Shown here one piece after another: positions 22,601 to 35,957 of a DNA stretch of 64,000 bases. The DNA comes from Apteryx mantelli. Lineage: Eukaryota; Chordata; Aves; Apterygiformes; Apterygidae. Location: the NCBI RefSeq assembly GCF_036417845.1, contig NC_089980.1, positions 63,052,501-63,116,500 on the forward strand, in the 5' to 3' direction. Each line of letters starts with the position of its first letter. The stretch's first letter is position 1. The notes under the pieces were generated by a model that searched no databases, was not told the DNA's origin, and saw nothing but the letters and a program-made list of their open reading frames with translations. A program made the translations under genes and the position numbers.

Positions 22601-24919
22601 CAGCAGGCTCCACTGGGGATCTCCTGCGGGTGCTTGTGCCACGTTGTCTCTGTTCCCTCTGAGCATGGCCCACTGGCATATGGAACGAGATGTCCCAAGA
22701 AGTACCCTCGGTGCAGGTGTTGCAGTGCCAGAGGATCTTTCTCTTCTCTCCAGCAGGTTGATTCATGGAGTTAGAAGTGAAGGGTCCCTATGTAAAGAGA
22801 GCCTGACATCTCTGAGGGCTGGTTTGGACAAAATTCATGGGCTGATTGAGGAGTTATCTAGAGCTATTAATTAGTAAAGGCTATGTCCGAACTCTCACCT
22901 CTCTCTGGGTTTTTTGGGCCTGAGTCCCTGTGAACAAATAAAAGTCTTCACTCACTTGGGACTGCATGGCTGGAGCATGTTTAACTTATCAGGACTTGTT
23001 CCTCCTAGCCCTTGGGATACAGACGTGGGACGAGTGATGCTCTCTGCCTTTTTGTTATTGTTTGAGCAATTAGTTCCTGTGGCCAGGAAGCTGGAAGGCT
23101 ATGCTTGCTTCTCTTTTCCCCTTTCAGGGATTCAAATCCACTCCTTCATCTTGCCTCTGAAGGTGGGCCTTTGTACCAGAGTCTTTGCAGTTGCCAGGGT
23201 ATTTTCCATGCGCAAGACAAAACGAGTCACTTCAGTTGTCCTAAAGAAAAAGCTCTTATTTTTGAGGAAACCTGGTTGATTTAGTACAAGTAATAGGGTT
23301 TTTTTTTTCTTTTTTCCAACTATTTTTTTTTAAATTATTTCTCTTCTTCTTAGGCTTGCTTCTCTTCTACAGCAGATGCTTAATTGTGATGTTTCAAATA
23401 TTTCACCCTAAAAACAGTGTGGCTACTTTTCTAGCTCAAAAAAGAAATGCTGTGCTTTCCTGTTCTTGGTCTCTATGTAGCCACCACCTGCTGCCTACAT
23501 TCTGGTGACATTTTTCTTGTTCCATACTGTTTCTTTAAATGCAATGTGTTGAGCATCTGGGGTTTATTTGAAGCATAAACTCTGTGTTCCCCAGTCACAT
23601 AGCCCATCAGCATGGGTTGTGGGACAGATTTTTGGAGTTCTGAGAAAGCATTCCCAGTGTAGACTTTTGGGTTTCAAACTATGAAATGACTCCTTTCTTC
23701 CTCCCCCTCATGTGGCATAACCTGCTCCACCAGTAACATATTTCAGGAGCTTCCATGTCTGCCTCTTACATGGAAGAAAAGATATTTTTCTACATGAAAA
23801 GTTGCATTTCAGCTTGTCTGTTGTTTTTCCATTTTGAATCACTATCTTAAAAGTGAGGGCATATGCTAGGTTTTCTTAAGTATCACTTCTTTCAAAGTCA
23901 CTTCTGCCCTGCCCATGATACCCTACAGTATGCTTATGTTTCAAATAGCTTTTTATTAAATCCACGTAACACAGTAATTTTCTTTTACGGAACATGCATT
24001 TCCCTCTATTAATACAATATTTCCAGCCAACATTAAACTTCCCCCATCTCTAACAAGCCTTCTGGGGATATAAAACATTTTTCTGGCAGCAGTATAAACA
24101 ATTCTAATCCTATCTATGCAACTTTTGTTGCCACTTGGCTTATTGCTTTAGAGTCTCTACCATGCTAACCACTCATTTTAGCCAGACGGCTGGTCCTTGT
24201 TTTCCTTAGCTCTCACTAGCATATGGCACTGTGCTTAACATGGCTACAGTTTGGGTGGTGTGTTGTATCTACATGACAACAGTCTAAAGTTACATTACAG
24301 CTTCAGTCAAAGATCCATGTTCAGATCCTGGTCACAGTGTTTTCTCTGCTTGGGGAGGGGTAAGCACCATCATCAAGGATGTAAAGGCAGAAAATTGTTG
24401 GATTCTGGATCCAGCTAAGCTGCTGCAAGTGGCAATCATCAGCCCTTTGAAAATGCCTTATATACAGTCATTTTCCTGTTTGGTTAGGGGAGACCACCCC
24501 TCCCTGGCTTCTGGAAGAGGGAAATGAACTAGAAGAAAACAGGCTGCAAAAACAGAAGAGATATATTCACAGGGAGATGGGGGAAAGACAGGTGGACTGG
24601 GGGGACTTAGGGAGACAGGTTGGACTTACTCAAAAGATTCTTGAACACTGAAAAGCCACCACGATTTTTTTAAGGGAACTCTTAAAGCATTAGGACTTAT
24701 TTCAACTGCTCTCAGAAAATGGGGGAAAAAATGAGAGAATTAAAAAACAAACCAGATCATGTGTCCCTCTAAATTGCATTGTAGTACATGGGGCACAATT
24801 CATGCCTCTCAAAACTGGGGTCTCTGCAGACTCACAACAGCATCCTACAAGTCAGCCATGAGTTATCTCTGGGGGGTTCTTGATGTGAGCACTCACCGGA
24901 AATCCAGTTCCATTTGGGG
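19641..24919. other. Non-coding DNA, no gene recognised
   Basis: No gene is recognised in these 5.3 kb. A short repeated motif ctgagtatacag occurs near 19788 and 19819 around TATA-rich sequence. An A-rich stretch lies at about 20440-20520 and a T-rich stretch at about 23298-23340. A consensus-like donor (agaag, then gtaagt) at 19995/19996 is discussed as a possible exon edge. Open frames of up to 128 codons (22380-22766 minus) show no domain. Confidence 0.55.
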
Positions 24920-25465
24920 TGAGAATATCACAAAATCTTTAAATATTGGTAGGAGGGGACCTCTGAAGGTTACTTAGTCCAACTCCCCTTGAAACAGTGC
25001 TGTCACAAACACCAGACCTCGTCTGTTGTGGCTTTGTCTGGTGACATCTCAAAGGCCTCTAAGGAGGAGAAGTGCACCACATCCCTGGGGAGCTGCTCCA
25101 GTGCTGCAGTGGCTCCTGGGGAGAAGGCTTTTCCTAATGTTGAAGTGAAGTCTTCCAAGTTGCAATTTGTGGTTGTTGCCCTTTGTTATATCATTTCATA
25201 CTACCGAGAACAGTTTGCCTCTGTTGTCTTTGTAGCTCCCCTTCAAGCAGCTGTAGGCTGCTGTCGGACCTCCCCTTCCACTCCTCAGCCAGACATGACA
25301 AGCTCGGCTCTCTCAGCCTCTCCTTGTGGGCCATCTGCTCTAGGTACCTACTCCCTCAGTACCCTCCACTGGACCATACCGTGTTTCTTCACATCCTTAT
25401 TGAACTGGGGGGCCCATACAGGGCACAGCATACCATGTATACCAACAGCACCAAGCAGACAAGAA
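24920..25465 (-). mobile_element. Degraded CR1 LINE 3' fragment
   Basis: The order of blocks follows a reverse-complemented CR1 3' end. A degraded tatcacaaaatc terminus comes first, then aggaggggacctctg, then ttagtccaactcccc, then a ctgctccagtgctg block. Later come a gctctctcagcctc block and a tgaactggggggccca block that corresponds to ttgtactggggagccca at about 1406 in copy 1. Indels and substitutions are many, and the 159-codon frame over part of it is a by-product, not a gene. It is older than copies 1 and 2. Confidence 0.78.
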
Positions 25466-28400
25466 TAGCAACCTGTGCAAAGAATCCCGGGCCAGGGCCT
25501 TGAGACTGTCACTGCTTAGGTGCACCCTGGACATGGCACCCCTTCCCCATTGCCCATCAGAAGGCCAAGGTGGCACTAGTGTTGTAATTAGAAACTATAA
25601 GCAAACAAGAATTTCAGAACTGGCCCTGCGATCTCTTTCTGCAAAAATGTCGTCCCAGTACAAGGCAGCTGTGCTGAGCAGTGCAGAGCAGAAAACACGA
25701 ATGGAAATGAGGTGGGTATGGCAGTGCCATCCCTGTGCTGTCCCCAACAGACACGTGGCTCTGGAGCAACGTGGATGTGAGACTGGCCTGGGACTGCTGC
25801 TCGGCTGCCTCAGTATGCCTGCAGAGCCACAAGTCTGAGACCCCTGACAGAGGGGACTCTATGTAATGTTTCCTTCCTTGCTGAATAGACACACTTGTGT
25901 ATTCTCCAGCACATGGAGGAAACATCTGTGGGGTTTACAAGAGGCAGAGTATGTTGCATTCAGATGATGAGCAACAGAGTTCATTCAACTCTGATAAGCT
26001 GTAATCTTTGGTTTGTGATTAATCATATAGATCACAATTAAATACTACCCCTGATGCCTTTTCCTTCTATATAGTCTGGTTTCCTGCCTCTTCAATGATC
26101 TGTAATCTGTGTCAGAGAAAAAGAAAATGCCTGTAATACACTTTCCCCATCGTTCTAGGAGACACTGTACGGTGTTATTTCTGTAACATTCATGTACCCT
26201 GACATTCCTCCCTGGTGCCATGGGATGGTTGATTTTTGTCCAGAAACTTGTGGATTGATCAACAGTGCAGTTTTGTAGCTATACTAACATATGTAGAGAT
26301 TATTTGCTTTAAATGTCTGATCCTACCCTCATATCTCACAAGGATGTTTTGCTCACTGATTTCCTGGTAAGATCCAGTGGTAAATTTTGATATTGTTTTC
26401 TAAGTGGTTTCTTTTAAACATCACTTTTCAGGTTTTCCACATGTGGTACTTCAGTGGAATGACACTCTGTCCTCATGAACAAAACACATTGTTCTTCTCC
26501 CCGCCTTTCTCACTGAGGTGGGCTGTCACCAAACCGCACATCTTGGTACCTGCCTTTAGGCTTTGCAGCCCCTTTCTTACCCGATGGCAGAGGTGCAACC
26601 TCATTCTGCAGTGGGACCTGGCTCAGGGTGAATGTGACCTTTTGTATTTGCTTCTTTTTCATTCCATCTTCTTTCTTTGCTTTCTGCTTTCCATAAGGAT
26701 AGCTGACACTTTTTGCAGCTCAGGCTGAAACTCAGCACCACCTGGGGTATTCTGGCTAAAACTAGCTGTCAGAGAGCTAATGCTGGATTGCTGGTGCTGA
26801 TGGGGCCACACAGATGCCTCTCCCTCCTGCCCAGGCACTTTCCACTGATGCTTGTAGCTCTGCTCACTGTTACAGTAACTAGTTGTCCTAATTATACTGC
26901 AGCTCAACTTCCCAGAAGTCATCAGCTGCAACCACCCTCCTTCAATCTCCTTGGGTTGGTCTTGTTGGCCGAAAGCTCTCCACTTTCCTCTGCTGGATTA
27001 GTTTTCACTCACTTTCATGAGCTGAATCAAGTCGCTGGGGAGTCAAAGAAGGGCAGCGCTGGTGTAACGGAGGATGTGGGACCACACGACCTGGAAGAGG
27101 GGAGGAAGAGCAGCCCTGTCCTTTTCCACATCAGAGAGCTATTATACCAGCTTGGCTCATGTCACCAGTGGGGCCAGGGAGGACAGGTTATTTCTTCGGG
27201 TATACGAGTTGCTCTCATTGAATATAGAGCAAACTGGATGACCTGCTTAGACTAGAGGTCTAAGTTTCAGAGAGTAAAACTAGATGAGATGACACCCATG
27301 TTTTGCCAGGCTTTTCTAACTATGTGTGTTAGAAACACAGTGTTTTTGAATGAAATGAAAGTTGAGATTTTTATCTAATCCAGATACTCTCAGGATGGGG
27401 ACTTGATTAAAATGTTCGGTATCAGCAACTCATGATACAATTGCAAAAGCTGGCAATGCTGAATTTCTATTAGCCAATATTTTTAGAAGACAAGTTGTGC
27501 AGCGAACAGTGGCAAGAATTGCAACATTTCCCCCATTTTAGACATGGTTGTAACTCTCTGTAATACCCACCTGCTGCCATTCTTTGGTAACATTTTCTGA
27601 TAGATTATTTTATACAGCACTTACTTGCTTTCTCTGGATGAGCTCTAGTTAATTGATGACAAATTCAGAGCAGAAAACAAGTATCAGTGCCCACAGAAGA
27701 ACAACAAAAGAAGCCAAATTATATGCAAATTGCAATAAGAAGATATATTTAGCCCTGTTTAACATATGTTAGAGATGAGGGCAGTGAATGCTAGATTTAC
27801 TTGGATCCAGAAAAATGATGAGGATCAGCCCCTCTGGAATTGTTCCTGGTGAATCTCCAGGAAAATTCATGAGAATTTTAATAAACTAGATGCAAATGGA
27901 AAGAGGAAAGAAAAAAATCAACTGATTTCTTCTTTTCGTCTCAAAGATTACAATTTCTGACACCCGTGGTCCCACAGCTGATGTTCTAGGATGCTGTATT
28001 CAAATAGCACCTGCACTGTCCTAACATAGTTATGCCCAGCAAACAGTCTCCTCCTGAGGCGTGGTTTAACAGCAGATAAACTTAATCAACAAATTTTGTT
28101 TCTAATTCAAAGTCAGGAAGCTGTTCAAGCCTGTTGCTGTTCCTATGCTGTCTCTGAGGCCCAAACACTGTCCAGGAGTGCTAATATCTCCTATGTGTCA
28201 ATATACAACACAGCATGCTGTAGAGACAAGAATAAATCCCAATTTTGGAAAGCAGCACTTACACATGCACCTTATGTGTAAACACACTTAGATTTAAGTG
28301 TGCATTTAAATAATATCCAAAGAAAAGAGTTACTTTCTCTGGGTCTCTAAGATGCTAAAGGGTATCTCTAATATGCTACAATGCTTTCCTTAATCAGGGC

Positions 28401-31400
28401 CAGATGACTCGCAGGGACAGGGCTCTCAGATGCAGAAAGACACTTCTCCTGCCACAGATCAGCCCTAGACTTCTGCTGAGCAATGTCAACATGGCCGTGT
28501 GCCCACAGCTGCCAGAGCAGACAGCTGTTCCAAGCAACACATCCTGACCTCAAAATACGCTCTTTTTGGTGCTTCTGCCATAAGACAAATCCTGGGGGCT
28601 TTGTCACATATTTTCTTGCAGGGGGAGGCAGCCTGTGAGACCATGTTTGGAGAGGGTGGACCACAGCCATCAATCTCACCTGTGGGATAGCAGGCTGTAC
28701 CATGGAGAAAGGAATATGTATGGGAAAGCTGGGGAGTGACGTGGGCACAGGCCATGTCTTTGCATACAAAATGGATCATTTAGCACTCACTATAGCGTAT
28801 GTTTTGACAGCTGCTGGGCAAGGTTTATTCTTGGTCCCCTGCTTTAGGTGGTAGCAAGACAGATTTCCATTCCTCTCAGACCTTTGGAAAAAGTGGTTTT
28901 GTTTCTTTATGTTGGCAGTCTGGATCCAAAATGTTAACAGTTTGCTCAGCAGTTGTGACAGTCTTGGTGGCTGTCCTCATGAGAGATGAGAAAATCTGGA
29001 CACAAAGCTGAGCTGTGGAGGAGACCTGGGAATAAGTATTCTTCCTTTTCAAGCAGATGAATCCTTGGTAAACAGGGCTGGTATTAATATTAACTGTTCT
29101 TATCAGGAGCTGGCTGTAACATAACAGTAAGGTATTTGTGCATGTGGAAATAGCTTTCACAATCCATTTTAATAATCTTTTTCTCTTCAGTGTATGGAAT
29201 CACTGGTGGTATGAAATATGCAGGGGCATACAAAGCATCAGCCACTCTCTGATGTCCAAACTATGTGTCAGGCCATGCATTTTGCCAGGAGTCCAGAGGG
29301 AGGCAGGTGCGAGAGGAGCAGGCGCTGACCATGCTTCACTGCTTAGCCTGGGTACCCCCTGCATGTGGCATAAGCAGCTGGTAAGGTGGACATGGCAGAA
29401 GTTCAGTGATGTCAAGTCATCATCTGCAAAGCAGCCTGACAGTGTAAAGTACCACTGATAAGTTTAATATCTCCTGTGCTTCCATTTGATGGGTAAAGTA
29501 GATGCACTGGTGGCTCCTGCTTTGTTCAACTGTGAGCTGAGTATCCTGGAGGCAAAGGCTTTTACTAAGCTCAAGCTAGCAATATAGCCCTAATAACCTG
29601 GTTTCCCTTGAAGAGCCTCCAGCAGAGGTTGATATACACCCACCTTCTCCTGGTGGGGATTAGGCTGTGGCTCCACCATCATTGCTGCTGTGAGCATATC
29701 TGTGAACTGCCAGAACAAACAGCAGTACAAAATGGATCATCACCTCGTGTGCATATGGGCCTGCTTCTGGAGAGTTATGCAGCGTTCCCTCTACAGCAGT
29801 TACACAAGCTCTGTGCTTTGTGCAGAATCACGCTGATGCTGCCTGCCTGCAGGATCCTGGGCAGCACCAGTTCTAGCACGGACTAGAGCTGCGTAACCAC
29901 TTGATACCTGATTCAGTATGAAGTCTGCCATGATAAAACCATTTTGAACATATTTGAATGCACTTAATGAGGGGCAGTTTGCATCATAAGAATGATGAGA
30001 ACGGTCCACACCAAAGGTCCAGTAAAGCCATTCTGAAACTGGCCATAGCAGGTGCCTTGGGAAGGGTATCAGAGCAATCATACAAAGCCTCCCAAGTGCT
30101 CAGGAGTGTTTTTGCTCCTGTATAAGATATTCTCCCACAGAATCACAGCCTCTGTGTTATCCCAACGCTGGGGGCTCATCCCCCGGGGAAGTAGCTGCAG
30201 ACAAATGGCCGTGGATTACAGACTATCCCACGGTGTTAGATGTCTAAACTTCCTTGTTTAGGGAAAGAGACACTGCAAGTGTGGAATTCATCAAATCTTA
30301 AAGTAGATGCCTGAAATACATCAGGTGGATATGTGGCTTTAAGGGACCTTTTTCTCTCCAAGACCATCTGTGGCTGCAAGCCCAGCTGCAGCTGCCTCCC
30401 CTGCAGAAGCTAAAAAGCAAGAGAGTTGAGGCTCATCCTGTGTGCCTGAAATGGCCGGGGATGTGCGTTTGCTGTCTGTGAGAGCAGCAGCACCACAAGC
30501 TGCTGGTCGTGCAAGTCCCCTTCGTTGTGCTATACAGAGTATGCCGAGGGGGAGTCTCTGCTGACTTGGATGTGAGGCCCTCGGCATCCTCTGCTGCCAG
30601 GGCAAGCTGTGTGCTGCCGAGGAAAAGGGGGAAAGAGAGCTGAACAGCATGTGCCAAAATCAGTGGAGCCTGCCAGGAAAGAGAGGATCAGTGCTCTGCC
30701 TCCAGGGAAAGCATCACTGGCTTAGTAGGACTGCAGTAAATCTGGACTTCCGCTCTTGCTTTGCCCTGAGGGCAGCATGTCCCCAAATGCAATGTCTTTG
30801 TGTAGTGGCCCATCACTAATTAGGAAGAAGACATCAAGAAAGACATTTGAGGATAAACGAGCTCTTTGGACCAGACAAATGCTGAACACAGGCAGAGGAG
30901 ATAAGCAGTCTACAGAGTAGGGTCCTCCCAGGGGTCTTGTCGGGATCCCAAATCCATGTCAGAGATATTCAGGATGTTTAAAGCCATGTTTGGTCATTAA
31001 GGGAAAAGCTGCTTAGCCTGGAGGAAAGCAAAGAAGTGAAATCTATTATAGAATGATTCTTGAAGCATTTGATATATTACATCATCCACACACTGCTTTA
31101 ATCAAAACCACCATGCCAAGTACTACAGATAGCTTACCTCCACTTACAACTATTTCGGTTCAGCTTTTCATTCAAATGTATCTGACAATATACAAATTTC
31201 TGTTGCCCAGGCCATGGCTCGAAACCCAAGTTATTTTTAAAAGAATCTTCTTGGAAGCAAGAAGCCATCTCTATAGATGGGGCTTCCCAGGGTGAGCAGG
31301 GCAGCAGTGACCACTCCTGTCTCTTTTTGGACCTGTTTTTCATGTCACTAACATTTGACTGAGAATATTCCCTCTCATCTTTGAGTACATAATGCAAAGT

Positions 31401-31409
31401 AAAATTACA
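25466..31409. other. Non-coding DNA, no gene recognised
   Basis: The longest frame, 180 codons at 26713-27255 plus, has no recognisable domain and no supporting splice or promoter signals. A frame of this length is expected about once by chance in a window this size. An 8-bp-stem hairpin, cacactta-gatt-taagtgtg, lies at 28283-28302. I see no transposon or RNA gene. Confidence 0.55.
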
Positions 31410-33020
31410 CAATAATGTGGCTAAAATAGCAAGAAGGGAGAGAGGAGCTAAGAGGCATGAGCAAATGAGACAATATTTTCAGAGAGATGTGAAAACTGCT
31501 GGCACACTGGTGTGAGGAATAACTTCCCCTTGGAGTAGACTGACAGAAAATGCAGTCATCCAAATGGAAACAAGACTCTACAGATACAGAGAGGAGAGTG
31601 GTGTCAAGTGAGAGCAAGGAGCAAAGATGAAGACTGATTGAGCCAAATGAGGCTGAAATGGAGCAAAGTAAATGGAGACAGCATATCGCGAAGTATCACT
31701 CAGAGCAGCAAAAGAAACATGGCATGTACCCAGCAGAAAAGGCGTTTTAAAAAAAGGAAGGTGACAAAGGGGAAAAGCAGATAGTGAACATTCAAGAGTG
31801 GTTATGTCTGGGTGTTTGGTGCAGGTGGGCTTTGGGGCAGAAGAGAAAATGGTTTGTTAGGATGCAAGAACTCAAGGACTGTAAGCCTAGAGATGGACCA
31901 GTGCAGGGAAGGAAAGTCTGCAGGAATGTTTTCAAAGACTGTACAAATGCCAAGAAGCAGTGTTCAACAGCAAAGAGAAGAGGCATTTGCTAAAGGAGAG
32001 GCGTTTCTCTGCTGTAGATAGAGCAGACCCCTGGATCAAAACAGTTCAGGATACTGTGTTATGAGAAGCAAAGGAATGAATGACCCTCCTCAAGCATCTT
32101 CTTAAGAAATGGGAGGTCATTGAGAGGACAGTCAGTGATGGGATCAAGGAAGAGATTTTAAGAAAGAGCAGATGGTGACATATTTTAAAGAGGATATAAT
32201 AGGGAGAATTCTTAGGGCAGATGTTTTCTTGAAGACATCAGAACAAAGCACCAGCAATGACAAGAAAATATGCTGAAAATGTGTGGCTGTTGTTAGAAGA
32301 TGGCAGCAGCCAGATGGTTCAGATTAACTTGGCAGTGGCTGCAAAGATGAAGTGCAGCAGCAGGTGGGTCTGGCATCGGTCGACCTGTAGCTGTGAAACA
32401 AGCTGTGGGTCCACTGTCATCTTTACAATGGTGGAAACCTCTGGTGAGGGGACTTCAGACCTCACTCACCTTACCTTACATGTTAAACTCCACACAAAGC
32501 TCTGCTTGTTGAACCCTTTGGATGAGTTCAAGCCAGGCTGTGAGAAAACCTGGTTCTGGTTACACAAGGAAGCAAGGAGAAACTTGTACTTTCACCTGCT
32601 TCATGAAAACAGATGCAACTTGGCAGTTCCGACATGTGCTGTCCCATGGGATGAACAGGAAGACGTAAGCTTGCCAGAGACCAGACTAGGACCGGGATCA
32701 GAGGTAGTGAAGTGAAGTGTTTAAGTGCAGCATTTGCGACCAGGGCAGATGTTTGGACTCCTACAGTCACCAGGAGAGTGGAAGTGAGGTCTGTGAAGGA
32801 AGCTAGGAGAGAAGGTGGAGACTCACTGGAAGGGTTGGCAAGATGGTGACCTTGAGGGTTTTTTTTTAATTTGAAGGGATATAAGGAAGTAGAAGGACAG
32901 TAGGCAAGGAAAGAAATTGGCCAGAGAAAGCACATTAGAGATTTTAGAAATAAAAAGAGAGCGCACTTTCTTTTTCTTGTGGCTTAGTATGTGAAGATTA
33001 AAAATCTAAAAAGTGCTTGT
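31410..33020. other. Purine-skewed non-coding segment
   Basis: The plus strand is strongly enriched in A and G over about 1.6 kb. Sample 60-base rows counted by hand hold 41 of 60 (31441), 41 of 60 (32101) and 44 of 60 (32761) purines. The sequence is not a simple repeat. Open frames of up to 152 codons (32257-32715 plus) have no recognised domain. An old inserted element or a strand-asymmetric mutation process could explain the skew. Confidence 0.5.
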
Positions 33021-35879
33021 AGAGACCTCAAGATAGATCTTCCTGGTGAGAACTGTGACTTGAAATCATCTGTGTGAAGGGCACAGAGGGAAAGCTTCTC
33101 ACCGGCAGAGGGAGTGACATGTGGCCTATCCTTCCAGGGAGCTCAGGGGGGCATAGTGCTGCTTGCCCCACAGCTTGGCGCAGAGGCCATGACACCTTTG
33201 CTTCTCCCATACTCGGCCTATGTGTCTGACAGTGACCGAACTCATGAAGCTCTTCTGTGCTTGAGCGCCCTCCCTCCTCCTCCTCTCACACAGTTCCTTG
33301 CGTTTTGCCCCTTATTTAGCAGGACGCCTGGGACTCATCTTACAGGGGAGGGTGCATAGGAGGAGTGATGGGTACTGAGGTACATAGTTCAGGTACTATC
33401 TGCACGGCATGGCATATGCTGGTGACAGCATTTACTAGCCCTGAGGGGTTCCTCACATGGCATCTGCTGAAGCCCTTGGCAGGACAGGAGCTGAAACCCC
33501 GTTTGGAGAGTAAGCCGCATACGAATCTGCAAGTAGATGTGGTGCTCCAGAGACAAAGCCATACAATGGAGGCAGTGTCAGTACTTGTCCTAGAAAAAGG
33601 CAATGGTGCTGGCTACCAAGCACATCTGAAATGTTTCAGGTTTTCAGCTTAACCGTTCGGGGTTTTGTCAAGCGCAGCATCATCCTGCGGTTTGGGCAAT
33701 GGGAGCTGAAACAGGGCAGGTTCCTGAAGAGTGTTAGATGCATTTAGCTTGGCTCCTCTCTGCAAGATCTGTTTTATTAGTTTTCCTCTTGGTACAGTAC
33801 AATTTTTATGGTTCATTTTTACTGTATAGGAATTATCCACACATTTTGAAGAGCATACTTGCCAAACAATTATTTCTGTTGCCTCAACACATAAGAGTCT
33901 TAAAAAAACCTGACAGGTTTCTTTAAGCTCTAGTGCTGAAAACGTGGCACTTTTGAACAGATGATGCCCTCTCTAGAGATATGGCAGTGTGGGGATATGA
34001 AGATATCAAGCACTGGACTTCTAGGGCATTCTGTTTGCGGTATAGTAAACAGGACCCGTTTTGTCTTAAATGCTGTCTAGCTGACAGAAAGCTATTCATT
34101 ATTAACATTTCGACAATAACTTTTTTTTTTATTGGGTTGTCTGAAGCCTGGCTAAAAGGTCAATCAGGCATTAGACTTATGAATGTGTTTCTAAGAAAAG
34201 ATTTTACTGAAGTAAAGTGGTCACACTTTAATCCCTATTTGTGGGGGGAAAAAAAGATCTTTAAACTAAATAAAACATTTGAATACAAATAAATGTCAGT
34301 TACATAACAAACATACTAATGACTCGCTGCCAAACTGTTGGAATGAGATCTTTTCTGACATAGGGTATCTGCTGACTGATAGCTTGCACCTCTCCTTAGT
34401 GACTGAAAGGGAAATTCAAAACCATCAGCCTGAATACTGAGAAATCCTGATACAGAATCTTTGAGGTACTGTTATTAGGATGTTCCAGCTGTGTTTCCTC
34501 AGAAGAAAGTGCCCGTATGTCTCTTTAAAGTGTCAGCATGGAGCATTGGCATGGACTGCCCCATTTCAACCACTGCCCACACTAAAATTTGATGGTATTC
34601 AACACTTGCTCTTACCATGTGTCTGCTGCTCCTAAAGTATGTTCTTTTCATCTCTGTGCATTTATTGCAATGCCTACTAAGTGCTTTTCTCAGGTCTTTT
34701 CTAGTAATATCTCACAGCGTGTCCACTGGTCCTCAGCAACTTATTTCAACTTTTTTTTTCCTATCTCTTTACGCATTTCAAGATTTATATTGCAGTGATC
34801 AACATGGCATATTCATGTCTCAATATGACATCTACATTTATTGCATTGATGATGTTTTCTAAGGGGAATTTTGTTCCCACCTTTTAATGGGATCGTGACT
34901 TAAGATTTGGGTTGCAACAGTTGAACACGTTAAAAAAGCACTGGTGAACTATGCTGTAAGGTATGACATTGAATTACCCAAGAGGAAATGCATGTTTGGT
35001 ATGTTTCATCATTATCAGCAATGAACTCTTCCCTGGCTCATAGAGCAAACATGAAACATGAGAAAATATTCTGACTAGGGTTGATTAGCTGCAATAGATG
35101 GACAGTTTTAATACAAAAAATTGTGGTCATTGCACTGAAATCAGGGCATTCAGGAACATGTTTCAAGGTCTCTGACTGTCGTCTTAATTCAAAGACCTGA
35201 CTTTCATCTCCTATCAACCCAGGTCAGTGGTGACTTGGAGAAAGAGGCAAAAGCTCTACCAGTGTGACTCAAAGGAACTGAGACCACCAGGAAGGGCAAA
35301 TTTGAACTCGAAGCAATGGTTTCTGCAAAGTTTCTCCATTTTTACCTCTGGCAGGCTTGCACTCACTGAAAGTAAACTGAAAGAGCTGGCAGAGCTTGTC
35401 TGGGTCCAGGCTCTAAGTCACTCTAGAAAGCACTTTGCATTTGTCACTGGGCTCTTTTGAGGACATGTCAGATTCCTGCCCTTGCTGGGCTCTCTGAGCA
35501 ACCCTTCCACAGGAAGAGGCAAAGGCAAGACACTTACTGATATTTCTGTTTATTCCATTAAGGGAAAAGTTCACCTCTGGACGAAAGTGTTTTCAGGCTG
35601 ATGCTGTGGTAATGATTAAGGAAGTTAGTGGAATTGGCATATTTATACTTCATGTGGGACCTCTGAAAATTTCAATATTCTTCCACTGAAGGAAGAAAAC
35701 CAGCCAGTCACCTCAAACTACAGGTTGGAAAAATAATGTTCAACTTCTTTATAGATACTATGATCTGAGCCAAGGTCTTGGTCTTAGTATGCTCATCTTT
35801 AACAGTATCCCATGGGAGGCAGCAAATGCTTTAACACTAAGGACTGCTCACTGATGGATTTGCCATATATAGGGATCTT
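33021..35879. other. Non-coding DNA, no gene recognised
   Basis: No gene, RNA or clear repeat is recognised. Open frames are short, and a T10 run near 34121 is the only notable run. Confidence 0.6.
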
Positions 35880-35957
35880 TTATATATACATATATGTATA
35901 TGTATGTGTGTGTGTGTGTACATATACAGTTATACTCATATATATGTATATATTTTC
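35880..35957. repeat. TA/CATA/TG compound microsatellite
   Basis: Alternating pyrimidine-purine sequence runs for about 78 bp. It opens with tatatatacatatatg, has a (TG)7 core at about 35905-35918, and closes with catatatatgtatata. Such tracts mutate by slippage and can adopt left-handed or cruciform DNA. Confidence 0.9.

Noticed and set aside
24989..25468. 159-codon plus-strand frame
   Set aside because: It overlaps a degraded CR1 fragment in antisense and has no motif of its own.
26713..27255. 180-codon plus-strand frame, the longest outside repeats
   Set aside because: There is no domain, signal or splice support. Given the number of frames examined, about one of this length is expected by chance.
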